Positions 1-7,589 of a stretch of DNA of 64,000 bases are shown in pieces. Location: contig CADAJS010000003.1 in assembly GCA_902788315.1 (NCBI GenBank), positions 124,606 to 188,605 on the forward strand, read 5' to 3'. How positions within the stretch are numbered: position 1 is the stretch's first letter; every line of letters begins with the position of its first letter. Below the pieces are notes generated by a model, which had not been told where the DNA came from, made no database searches, and saw only the letters and a program-made list of their open reading frames with translations. The DNA is from an uncultured Bacteroidales bacterium. GTDB taxonomy: Bacteria; Bacteroidota; Bacteroidia; Bacteroidales; Bacteroidaceae. A program made the translations under genes and the position numbers.

Positions 1-129
1 ACCAAGTTTACTTGAGCTCTGCCGAGCGTGAGCAGGCTCGACTGAAAGTCAAAAAGAAATCTTATTTAGCGCATAACAGTCTATTGACCGATTCGGGATA
101 ATCATCCGGAGCACCGTTCTTCCGAAAAT

Positions 130-239
130 CGAGTGGCATGCCGCGCCCGGTTTTATCACGTGTGATAAAGTGCGATGGAACGTGCCTCGTCGGGGTTTAT
201 CACGTGTGATAAAGTGCGACGCTCCCTGTCACCCTGTTT
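130..239. repeat. 22-bp-period array with two 18-bp palindromes
   Basis: About five consecutive 22-bp units. Units at 152-173 and 196-217 begin with the palindrome TTTATCACGTGTGATAAA (8-bp arms, 2-bp spacer); the unit between them (174-195) is not palindromic but keeps ACGTG at unit positions 7-11. The flanking units at 130-151 and 218-239 are degenerate. The array lies just past the 3' end of the glycosyltransferase gene that stops at 255. Related arrays occur at 18821-18908, 57973-58034 and 60422-60487. The period and palindromes are seen directly; function is unknown. Confidence 0.85.
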
Positions 240-254
240 GCCTCCCCCAAAGAA

Positions 255-1055
255 CTATCGCTTCACCACCGCCCTGACCACGAACCACAGGTGCATCAGG
301 ATGGCCGTGGGCCATCCGTAGTGCCGCCCCATCAGGCGCAGGCGTTCCATGAGCGAACGACGGTGGTTACGGGTGGTGAGGCCCTCGGACAGGTAATCGG
401 TGAGTATCTGATGAGTGTTGTGCAACGGCAACCGGCGGCGGTCGGCACGCTTCATCACGCGGATACACCAGTCGTAGTCGGCCGAGAAGCGGTACGAGAG
501 GTCGTACATTTCGGCACGCGCCAAGTCGGTACGCACGTAGAAACTCTGGTGACAGACGAGCATGCCATGACGGAAGGAACGCCACGAGAGAATCTCGGGT
601 GCCTTCAGGCGTCGGTGGCGCAGGAAACGTCCCTCATCGTCCACCAGGTCCGTCTCGCCATAGAGCACCGCCGGGTTCACAGCCCTCCCCCGCTGCCATT
701 CCATGCCCTCCACCATCTGGGACAGCGTGGTCTCGCAATGCAGTCGGTCGCCGGCGTTGAGGAAGACGATGTAGTCGCCCGTAGCCTGCTGTAGTGCTTT
801 GTTCATCGCATCGTAGAGCCCGTCGTCATGCTCGCTTGCGAGGCGTATCACGTGCGGCACGTCACGGTGGACATTCTCCTCCACGTAGCGTTGCACGAGG
901 CTCAGCGTGCCATCCGTCGAACGCCCGTCCACGATGAGATGTTCGATATTGGGATAGTCCTGTGCGGCGACGCTCTGCAGCGTGCGGGCCAGGGTGCCAA
1001 CGGCATTATATGTCACGGTGGCGATGGTAATCGCCGGCATCTGTTCAGTCTTCAT
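255..1055 (-). CDS. Family 2 glycosyltransferase
   Basis: A 266-residue GT-A fold glycosyltransferase that probably adds a sugar to a lipid-linked cell-surface glycan on the cytoplasmic side of the membrane. The N-terminus ITIATVTYNAVGTLARTLQS is the usual GT2 nucleotide-sugar-binding beginning, followed by IEHLIVDGRSTDGT. The metal-site region is seen as FLNAGDRLHCE, close to residue 100. The length is normal for a single-domain enzyme, and the C-terminus is hydrophobic and basic, suggesting membrane contact. The ATG at 1055 lies inside the 3' end of the upstream glycosyltransferase gene (11-bp overlap), so the two are probably translationally coupled. Donor and acceptor cannot be told from sequence. 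Confidence 0.9.
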   Translation of the reverse strand: MKTEQMPAITIATVTYNAVGTLARTLQSVAAQDYPNIEHLIVDGRSTDGTLSLVQRYVEENVHRDVPHVIRLASEHDDGLYDAMNKALQQATGDYIVFLNAGDRLHCETTLSQMVEGMEWQRGRAVNPAVLYGETDLVDDEGRFLRHRRLKAPEILSWRSFRHGMLVCHQSFYVRTDLARAEMYDLSYRFSADYDWCIRVMKRADRRRLPLHNTHQILTDYLSEGLTTRNHRRSLMERLRLMGRHYGWPTAILMHLWFVVRAVVKR

Positions 1056-2259
1056 AGAGTGCTATGTATTGTCGGGCCACCTGGCGCTCGCCGTATGCGG
1101 CTGCCGCCTTACGGGCTGCCGCCTCACGCAGGTCGTGGCCGAGACAGTATTCGATGCCCTCGGCCAGGTCTTGCGCATCACGGTAGCGCGCCACGTATCC
1201 GTTTTCCTTATGGTCTATCATCTCGGGAATGCCTCCCACGTGGAATCCCACGCAGGGCGTGCCGCAGCTCATGGCCTCGGCAATCGTGTTGGGCAGGTTC
1301 TCCTGCACGCTGCCCGTGACGAACACATCGGCCGCCGCATAATATTGGGCCATGAGCCGCTCGTCGCTGACGTAGGGGATAGAGATGGTGGGCAGGGAGG
1401 TATGCAGGTCAGAGTGCTGCCCGATGACGAGGAGCACTGCGTCGTGCAGCGGCGACTGTATGTCGTCCGCAGCCCGCCTCTCCACCAGCGCAATCGCCTC
1501 CTGCAGGTAGCGGAAACCTTTCAGCGTGTCGCTCACCTTACAGGCGGCCGAGAGGATGAGCTTTCGCCCCTGCGGCAGGCCCAGCGCCTGGCGTGCCTCC
1601 GTCTGTGGCATGGGGCAGAAGATGTCACCGGGAATGGGGTTAGGGATGTTTACGACACGATGCCCCACGGTGAGGGGGCTGCGACGGGCCAGGTCGGCAA
1701 TCCACTGACTGCAGCCCACGAAGGTGAGCCGGCCCTCGGCATAGACCCGCTGCTTGCGTCGGAAGATGCGTCTCGCCATGCTTCCCCGCAACTGCGGACA
1801 CTCGAGGCATCCCCCGGCAAATCCCTCGCAACCCAGCAGCAGATGACACACACCGGTGAAGGGCCATTGGTCGTGCATCGTCCACACCACCGGCTTGCCG
1901 CTCCGGAGAATGCGGCGCACGTCGGAGAGCGACAGGAAACCCTGGCACACCCAGTGAATCATCACCATGTCTGCCTCACGAAACTCCGGCCTGCGGGTGA
2001 TGTCCACACCCGTGTTGGCCAGGCTCACCTTCCACAGTCCACGCCGGCTCAGCCGGTTGCAAAGCAGGATGCAGAGGCGTTCCCACGCCTTGCGCCACAG
2101 CCCGGCCCGGACGCCCGTCACGCGTGGGTCGTCCGTCTGCCGGTCGCGCACCAGCATGCGAGCATCCACGCCGCTCCTGCCGAGGGCTTCCATCAGACGC
2201 CGGGCCGCGATGGCCGCGCCGCCCGTGCGTTCGCTTGTGCTTAGGATGAGAATGCGCAT
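1045..2259 (-). CDS. Family 4-type glycosyltransferase
   Basis: A 404-residue GT-B glycosyltransferase. I start it at the ATG at 2259, which gives MRILILSTSERTGGAA, a typical GT4 first strand with a GG loop; the reading frame is open further upstream but that part has no family character. The C-terminal half carries the donor-binding signature ENLPNTIAEAMSCGTPCVGF with its paired glutamates. Several cysteines (CHLLLGCEGFAGGCLECPQL) form a cluster common in this Bacteroidetes subgroup. It sits 19 bp after the preceding glycosyltransferase gene and overlaps the next by 11 bp, so the three form one transcription unit, probably for capsule, O-antigen or exopolysaccharide. Confidence 0.9.
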   Translation of the reverse strand: MRILILSTSERTGGAAIAARRLMEALGRSGVDARMLVRDRQTDDPRVTGVRAGLWRKAWERLCILLCNRLSRRGLWKVSLANTGVDITRRPEFREADMVMIHWVCQGFLSLSDVRRILRSGKPVVWTMHDQWPFTGVCHLLLGCEGFAGGCLECPQLRGSMARRIFRRKQRVYAEGRLTFVGCSQWIADLARRSPLTVGHRVVNIPNPIPGDIFCPMPQTEARQALGLPQGRKLILSAACKVSDTLKGFRYLQEAIALVERRAADDIQSPLHDAVLLVIGQHSDLHTSLPTISIPYVSDERLMAQYYAAADVFVTGSVQENLPNTIAEAMSCGTPCVGFHVGGIPEMIDHKENGYVARYRDAQDLAEGIEYCLGHDLREAAARKAAAAYGERQVARQYIALYED

Positions 2260-2278
2260 CGCCGTCGTCGTCGTTCTT

Positions 2279-3298
2279 TCAGTAATAAGTTTTGCGCCCC
2301 ATCCACTTGTGAATGCGGTTGCGGATGGACTGGCAGATAAAGGAGAAGTTGCCGTGGCGCAGGTTGAGCCACAGTTCCTCGATGGAGCGCCCCACCTTGA
2401 CCCACGGATGCCCGAAAGCCATGATGCGATAGACGCGGCGGCGATAATCCACATGCTCCACCACATAGCGCGGATGGTGCAGCGGTCGCTCGTCCATCTC
2501 GTAGCGTTTCATCGTGAAGATACGCCGATAGCCGCGCGGCAGAGTCTCGAGCTGAGAGCCGAAGTGTGTGCTGCCCGCCGTGGCGCCGAGGTTGTTGATC
2601 ATGTTGCGCGAGGGCACGATGCACAGCCCGTTCGAGAGCAGCAGATGGGCCCAGAAGATAGTCTCGTAGAATGCCTTCCCCTGAGCACGATGGCGACGAC
2701 ACATGGGCAGGAAGTCGTCGCGCAGCCGTCCTTCGCGCACGAATGCTTCGATGCGGCGGACAGCCGTCTCGTCGTCCAGCCACGTGTAATGCTCGTCCCA
2801 TTGGTCCACCACGCGACGCCACGAGGCCCAGCCCCAGATGCTGAAGTTCGTGGTGAAGAAATAGTCGGCTCCCGCGTCGGGCGTCTGCTCCTCCAGGTTG
2901 AATCCCGCCACCATCGTAATGCGCGTGTCGTGCTCGTAACGGTCGAGCATTTCCTTGCAGAAGCGGAAGAACGATACGCTGGGGACATCGTCGTCCTCCA
3001 GCACCACACACTTGTCGGCCATCGAGAAGGCCCACTTCTGTGAGATGAACTCCGAGGGGTCGCAGCCATAGTTGCGTTCCTGGTACAGGCGCTGTACGTC
3101 GCAGTCCCAGTCGATGTCGGCCACCACTTCGCGGCACGCCATGATACCCGGCATGTCGCGTTCACCTCGCGGCCCGTCCTGATACAGGAAGAGTCGCGAG
3201 GGACGTGCCTTCCTGACCTCGGCAAAGACGCGGGCCAACTGCTCGGGGCGGTTGAAGAAGAGTATCAGCACGGCAATGTCTATCTGCGCTGCATTCAT
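2279..3298 (-). CDS. GT-A-type glycosyltransferase
   Basis: A 339-residue protein beginning at the ATG at 3298 (MNAAQIDIAVLILFFNRPEQ). The start is supported by the TATATTTG promoter element 23 bp upstream; the open frame above it runs through intergenic repeats. N-terminal LILFFNRPEQLARVF and LFLYQDGPRGERD match GT-A enzymes of the GNT-I/GT2-like group, and CVVLEDDDVPS is the expected metal/nucleotide DxD region. It is the first gene of the three-gene glycosyltransferase operon. The acceptor is unknown; a role in a cell-surface glycan is inferred from the neighbours. Confidence 0.85.
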   Translation of the reverse strand: MNAAQIDIAVLILFFNRPEQLARVFAEVRKARPSRLFLYQDGPRGERDMPGIMACREVVADIDWDCDVQRLYQERNYGCDPSEFISQKWAFSMADKCVVLEDDDVPSVSFFRFCKEMLDRYEHDTRITMVAGFNLEEQTPDAGADYFFTTNFSIWGWASWRRVVDQWDEHYTWLDDETAVRRIEAFVREGRLRDDFLPMCRRHRAQGKAFYETIFWAHLLLSNGLCIVPSRNMINNLGATAGSTHFGSQLETLPRGYRRIFTMKRYEMDERPLHHPRYVVEHVDYRRRVYRIMAFGHPWVKVGRSIEELWLNLRHGNFSFICQSIRNRIHKWMGRKTYY

Positions 3299-3320
3299 AA
3301 GCTTAATGTTTTCTCGAATG

Positions 3321-3328
3321 CAAATATA
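3321..3328 (-). promoter_or_regulatory. -7 element upstream of the glycosyltransferase operon
   Basis: TATATTTG on the minus strand fits the Bacteroidetes TAnnTTTG -7 consensus and lies 23 bp before the ATG at 3298. I do not see a clear TTG at the expected -33 distance, so the call is moderate. Confidence 0.5.
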
Positions 3329-3433
3329 GATAAAATATCTGAGATAATACGCCTGTGGGAGCAAAGATTTCACTTTCCTGGCATCAGGCGGAGACATTGA
3401 GGCCGCAAAAGACAACACGCAGTCCCCGCTCCC

Positions 3434-3518
3434 GCTTGCGGTAGCAGGAAGTAAAACTTGCGGTAACAAGAAGCGGAGCTTGCTGTAACATAAGCCGGGA
3501 CTCGCTGTATCAGGCGGA
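3434..3518. repeat. 22-bp tandem repeat, 3.9 copies
   Basis: Four imperfect copies start at 3434, 3456, 3478 and 3500, exactly 22 bp apart. The shared core is (G/A)CTTGC(G/T)GTAACA, degenerating in the fourth copy. A stray match to the array end (ATCAGGCGGAGA) appears near 3385-3396. The array lies between the 3' end of hsdR (3555) and the glycosyltransferase operon promoter. Its sequence is unrelated to the ACGTG arrays but has the same period. Confidence 0.85.
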
Positions 3519-3554
3519 GAAGCTACATGAAGGGAAAAAGATTATCCAAGGCTG

Positions 3555-6500
3555 TCACGCCTGTGGCTCCCCGTCAGGCTCCGCCGCCATGAGCTGGGAA
3601 TCCTCCATGTCGTAGTCGATTGAATGATAAGGCACCACGCCGGGCTGCTCGCTGGTGTTCAGGAATCTCTGCAGATACGCTTTCAGCTTTTCGATGACGG
3701 TCTGCTTCTTCTCGCCGCTTTCAGGCAGGAAGGGGTTGGCGGGTGGCAGAATCTTGGCGATGCCTGTGCCTGTCTCTGTGACGTATCCGTCGCGGAAGGC
3801 ACGCCTGACGAAGGCTGCCGTCTCCTTCGGCCTTAGGTGTTCCTCTTCGATGATGGCTGCCAGTTCGCGTTGCTTCTCGTGCGCGATGTACTGCTCCCAT
3901 TGCTCGCCTACGTCGCCGCCTTTCTCGGGCGTCATCTGCTCGATGAAGTGCTCTATCAGTTCGCGTTTGTCGCGCATGTCGGGGCTGGCATCCATCTGTT
4001 TGCGAATCTGCACGATGATTTCCCGGTCCGTGCAGTTCGAGTCGTGGTACTTCTGCACGAGGGCGAGGATGTAGTGGATGTTGATCTGGTCGTGCCGGAC
4101 AAGTTCTATCTCGAAGACAAGGTCGTCATTGATGCTCTCGCGGTCCTTGTCGGGCTTCTCGTTGCGTAGCTTCTCATAGATGGTCATGTACCATCCCTTG
4201 TAGTCCTGATAGTCCATCTCGGGGATGATCTTGGCCTGCTCGTCGAAGGCGTCGAACACGCTCAATACGTTCCTCAGCCTGAGTATTTCGCTCATCAGCC
4301 GCACGAAGGCTTTCTGTCCTTCCTCTTCGATCAGCTCGCCCATCTCGTCCAGCGGGTAGAGGCTGAGCAGCTGTGCGATCAGTTCCACGTAGGGCTCGTG
4401 CTGGCGGCCTTTCACGTCGAGGTAGCCTTGGCTGTAGTATTCCTCGTAGGTCTTCATGAAGACGAGCCCCCTGGCGTTGGGGTCGCCAAAGATGGAGAGA
4501 GCCTTGTCCGTGGCATCCTTCAGGTTGCGGAAGCAGACGATGTTGCCGCAGTCCTTCACAGAGTTCAGGATGCGGTTCGTGCGACTATAGGCTTGCAGCA
4601 AGCCGTGCAGCTTTAGGTTCTTATCCACCCAGAGCGTGTTGAGCGTCTTGGCGTCGAAGCCTGTCAGGAACATGCCCACCACGATGAGGATGTCGATGTC
4701 CTTGTTCTTCATGCGGAGCGACACATCCTTGTAATACGCTTGGAAGTTGTCGCCGTCGGTCGAATAGTTGCAGCCGAACATCTGGTTGTAGTCCTTGATG
4801 GCCTTGTCCAGAGCGTCGCGGCTTTGCAGGTCCAGCCCTTCTGTGCCTTCGGGATTCTCGTCCTCGAAGCCCCATTCGTCTTGCTCCGCTTCGTTGGCGC
4901 TATAGGTGTATATGGTAGCCACTTTCAGGTCGGGAGCGCCTGGCGCTGCGAGTTGCCGCTTGAACTCGTTGTAGTACATGATGGCGGCCTTCACACTGTC
5001 CACGGCAAAGAGGCTGTTGAAGCCCTGAGTCCGGTATATGTGCTTCTTCTCCTGCGTCTTGCGATTCCTCACCACATCCTGCACGTTCAGCAGGCGGTTC
5101 ATCGTGTAGATGTCCTTGTCCTGCTTGGTCTTGGTGGCAAAGGTGTCTATGATGTAGCGCGTGACGATGCTGATGCGACGCGGGTCGTGCAGCGCTTCTT
5201 CCGTGTCGATGCCCCACACCTGTTTGCGCTCTACGTCGCTCTTCATCTTCATCGTAGAGTCGTAGTCCACATGGAAGCGGAGCACATTGTTGTCGCCTAT
5301 GGCGTTGATGATGGTGTAGGTGTGCAGGGCGCGTGTGGGATTGCCTTCCTCGTCTGGTTCTCCGCCGAAGAGTTGTGCCGTGGTGGAGTACTTGCTGCCC
5401 TTGTTGGCGTTGACAGCAAAGATAGGTGTGCCTGTGAAGCCGAACATCATGTAGCGCTTCATGCGGCGCGTGATAAGCTGGTGCATCTCACCGAACTGAC
5501 TGCGATGGCATTCGTCGAAGATGAGCACGATGTTCTGCTTCGTGAGCACGTCGCGCAGCTGCGGGTCGTTGTCGTAGATGACGGGCTTCATCAGGTTCGA
5601 GAGTTTCTGTATCGTCGTGATGATGATGTGGCTGTTCTCGTCCTTCATCTGCCGTTGCAGCACACGAGCCGAGGTGTTCGAGTTGGCACAGTCGGGCTCG
5701 AAGTTGTTGTACTCCTTCATGGTCTGGTAGTCCAGGTCTTTCCTGTCGACCACGAAGAGCACCTTCTTCACTTCGGGCATCTGCGAGGCCAGCTGTGCCG
5801 TCTTGAACGAGGTGAGCGTCTTGCCCGAGCCTGTGGTGTGCCAGATGTAGCCGCCGCCCTTCGTGGTGCCTTGCCAGCGGTTGTTGATGGCGGTCTGTAT
5901 GCGCAGCAGTATCTTCTCCGTGGCGGCTATCTGGTAGGGGCGCATCACCATCAGTTGCTTGTCGACATTGAAGACGCAGTAGCGGGTCAGGATGTTCAGG
6001 ATGGTGTGCTTGGCAAAGAACGAGGTGGTGAAGTCGCGGAGGTCGGTCAGGCGGTGATTCTCCTGGTCGGTCCAGTAGCTGGTGAACTCGAAGGTGTTGC
6101 CCTCTGCCTTGTGCTTGCGTGCCCCGCCGTTGTTCTCCTTCTCTTTGGCGTAGCGCGTGGTGTTCGAGTAGTACTTCGTCTCCGTGCCGTTCGAGATGAC
6201 GAAGACCTGCACGAAGTCGAACATCCCCCGGCCAGCCCAGAACGAGTCGCGCAGGTAGCGGTCGATTTGGTTGAAGGCTTCCTTGATGGGCTTGCCTCTT
6301 CGTTTCAGTTCGATTTGCACCAAAGGCAGGCCGTTCACCAGGATGGTGACGTCGTAACGGTTCTTGTATGCGCCGCCTTCCTCGGTGTATTGGTTGGTGA
6401 CTTGCAGGTGGTTGTTGTGGACGTTCTGTTTGTCGATGAGCCGGATGTTCTTCGTCTCGCCGCTGTCGAGCGTGAGAGCCAGAATGTAGCCCTTGCCTTG

Positions 6501-6803
6501 CAGCATCTCGGTCTTGTCCAGGATGGTCATCTGCTCATTAGTGATCATGGGGAGCAGCCGTGCCCATTCGCTGTCGCTGAGCTTGATATTGTTCAGGGAT
6601 TCCAGCTGTTCGCGCAAGTTGCGGAGCAGGCCCTTCTCGTCGCGAATGACGTGATAGACGTAGCCCTGTGCCATCAGCTGGTTGATGAGGGCCGTCTCCA
6701 GCTGCGCCTCGCTCTGGTAGCCCTCGGCTGGCCGTTCCTGCACCTCGAAGTGCGCCATCACCGTCTGGTGATGCTCTTCCACTATAATCTTGTAGTCGTC
6801 CAT
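3555..6803 (-). CDS. hsdR: Type I restriction enzyme R subunit (HsdR)
   Basis: The 1082-residue motor and nuclease subunit of a type I restriction-modification complex: it translocates DNA with ATP and cuts away from the recognition site. The PD-(D/E)xK nuclease is seen at D151 and ExK 165-167 (IELKRRG). The helicase has Walker A TTGSGKT at 323-329, DECH at 430-433, and later the GMFLTGFDAKTLNTLWVDK and QAYSRTNR motifs. I use the ATG at 6803 (MDDYKIIVEEH) instead of extending into the ACTAGT repeats. Full length with all key residues, so probably active. It is last in the operon, after hsdM, hsdS and a four-helix-bundle gene, and is separated from the latter by 79 bp holding a repeat array. 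Confidence 0.97.
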   Translation of the reverse strand: MDDYKIIVEEHHQTVMAHFEVQERPAEGYQSEAQLETALINQLMAQGYVYHVIRDEKGLLRNLREQLESLNNIKLSDSEWARLLPMITNEQMTILDKTEMLQGKGYILALTLDSGETKNIRLIDKQNVHNNHLQVTNQYTEEGGAYKNRYDVTILVNGLPLVQIELKRRGKPIKEAFNQIDRYLRDSFWAGRGMFDFVQVFVISNGTETKYYSNTTRYAKEKENNGGARKHKAEGNTFEFTSYWTDQENHRLTDLRDFTTSFFAKHTILNILTRYCVFNVDKQLMVMRPYQIAATEKILLRIQTAINNRWQGTTKGGGYIWHTTGSGKTLTSFKTAQLASQMPEVKKVLFVVDRKDLDYQTMKEYNNFEPDCANSNTSARVLQRQMKDENSHIIITTIQKLSNLMKPVIYDNDPQLRDVLTKQNIVLIFDECHRSQFGEMHQLITRRMKRYMMFGFTGTPIFAVNANKGSKYSTTAQLFGGEPDEEGNPTRALHTYTIINAIGDNNVLRFHVDYDSTMKMKSDVERKQVWGIDTEEALHDPRRISIVTRYIIDTFATKTKQDKDIYTMNRLLNVQDVVRNRKTQEKKHIYRTQGFNSLFAVDSVKAAIMYYNEFKRQLAAPGAPDLKVATIYTYSANEAEQDEWGFEDENPEGTEGLDLQSRDALDKAIKDYNQMFGCNYSTDGDNFQAYYKDVSLRMKNKDIDILIVVGMFLTGFDAKTLNTLWVDKNLKLHGLLQAYSRTNRILNSVKDCGNIVCFRNLKDATDKALSIFGDPNARGLVFMKTYEEYYSQGYLDVKGRQHEPYVELIAQLLSLYPLDEMGELIEEEGQKAFVRLMSEILRLRNVLSVFDAFDEQAKIIPEMDYQDYKGWYMTIYEKLRNEKPDKDRESINDDLVFEIELVRHDQINIHYILALVQKYHDSNCTDREIIVQIRKQMDASPDMRDKRELIEHFIEQMTPEKGGDVGEQWEQYIAHEKQRELAAIIEEEHLRPKETAAFVRRAFRDGYVTETGTGIAKILPPANPFLPESGEKKQTVIEKLKAYLQRFLNTSEQPGVVPYHSIDYDMEDSQLMAAEPDGEPQA

Positions 6804-6825
6804 AAAATAATATTTTCTAGTTGAA

Positions 6826-6877
6826 ACTAGTACCACTAGTTAAAACTAGTCTCACTAGTCTCACTAGTCCCACTAGT
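6826..6877. repeat. ACTAGT 9-bp tandem array, six copies
   Basis: ACTAGT begins at 6826, 6835, 6845, 6854, 6863 and 6872: a 9-bp period with one 10-bp step. Read on the minus strand, the unit is ACTAGT followed by a mostly purine triplet. It fills the gap between the four-helix-bundle gene stop (6883) and the hsdR start (6803), so it would be transcribed inside the operon. A four-copy relative lies at 12199-12231. Confidence 0.9.
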
Positions 6878-6882
6878 CCTAG

Positions 6883-7587
6883 CTAATGTCTTGCCCTTGC
6901 CAGTTCCACTTCCAGGTGGCGTTTCTCGCTTTCCAGGGCTTCTATCCTCTGCTGCAGGATGTCGGTTTGCTGGCGGAGGCTTTTGTTCTCTTCTCTCAGG
7001 TGTTGCAGTTCATCATCCTGGCCTTTGCGGTAGCCTGTGCGGGCAGCATACATGCGTTCTTTGATGCCGCCTTGGGTCACGAACTGCTGGTCGAGGCCGC
7101 TCAGGTAGGTCTTCATCATCTTGTCTGTGATGTGGAGCAGGGTGAGGGCCACATTGCACAGTTCCTCGTCGCTCCAGCGGATGAAGTAGGGCTCGTAATC
7201 GTCGGGCTTGTTATGGTGGCGGCAGAAGCGTAGCATGGTGTCGTAGCGGGGGTGCGAAGCATTCCACAGGGCAAGGTGGCGGGTGGTGAGGTAGTCTTCG
7301 TAGTCGGCACGGAGTTCTTTCAGCGATGCACGGGCCACGTTGAGCAGCTTCAGTTGCATCTCTGTGGAGGTCATGCCGTCGGCAAGGCCCTCGATGATGT
7401 TCTGCTTGCCCGAGCGGGCCGCCTGCACCATCTGGTCGACAGTTCGGTCGCCGTGGGCGGGAAGGAACCGCTTGCAGAAGTGGAAGGTGAGCGCATAGAG
7501 CACCTCTGTCTTCTGATAGAAGTAGAGATCCTGATACTGCACCTCGTTAAGCAGCACCTTGGGGAGTGGCTTAGGGCTGTCGCTCAT
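6883..7587 (-). CDS. Four-helix bundle protein inside the type I RM operon
   Basis: A 234-residue protein with the four-helix bundle (S23/IVS-type) signature QNIIEGLADGMTSTEMQLKLLNVARASLKELRADYEDYL in residues about 55-100 (key parts NIIEG and SLKELRADYE). It is followed by an all-helical part and a C-terminal coiled coil (LREENKSLRQQTDILQQRIE). Proteins of this kind accompany some Bacteroidetes restriction systems; their role is not established. It starts 2 bp after the hsdS stop and precedes hsdR, so it is made with the complex. The coiled coil suggests it binds a partner, possibly HsdS or HsdM; that is inference. Confidence 0.85.
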   Translation of the reverse strand: MSDSPKPLPKVLLNEVQYQDLYFYQKTEVLYALTFHFCKRFLPAHGDRTVDQMVQAARSGKQNIIEGLADGMTSTEMQLKLLNVARASLKELRADYEDYLTTRHLALWNASHPRYDTMLRFCRHHNKPDDYEPYFIRWSDEELCNVALTLLHITDKMMKTYLSGLDQQFVTQGGIKERMYAARTGYRKGQDDELQHLREENKSLRQQTDILQQRIEALESEKRHLEVELARARH

Positions 7588-7589
7588 AT

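Noticed and set aside
152..213. Possible CRISPR array (palindromic repeats with spacers)
   Set aside because: The 26-bp spacers are related to each other and to other units, the whole fits a 22-bp period, and no cas gene is present.
4740..6824. 694-codon open frame on the plus strand
   Set aside because: Fully antisense to hsdR, low-complexity Val/Leu/His-rich, no family resemblance.
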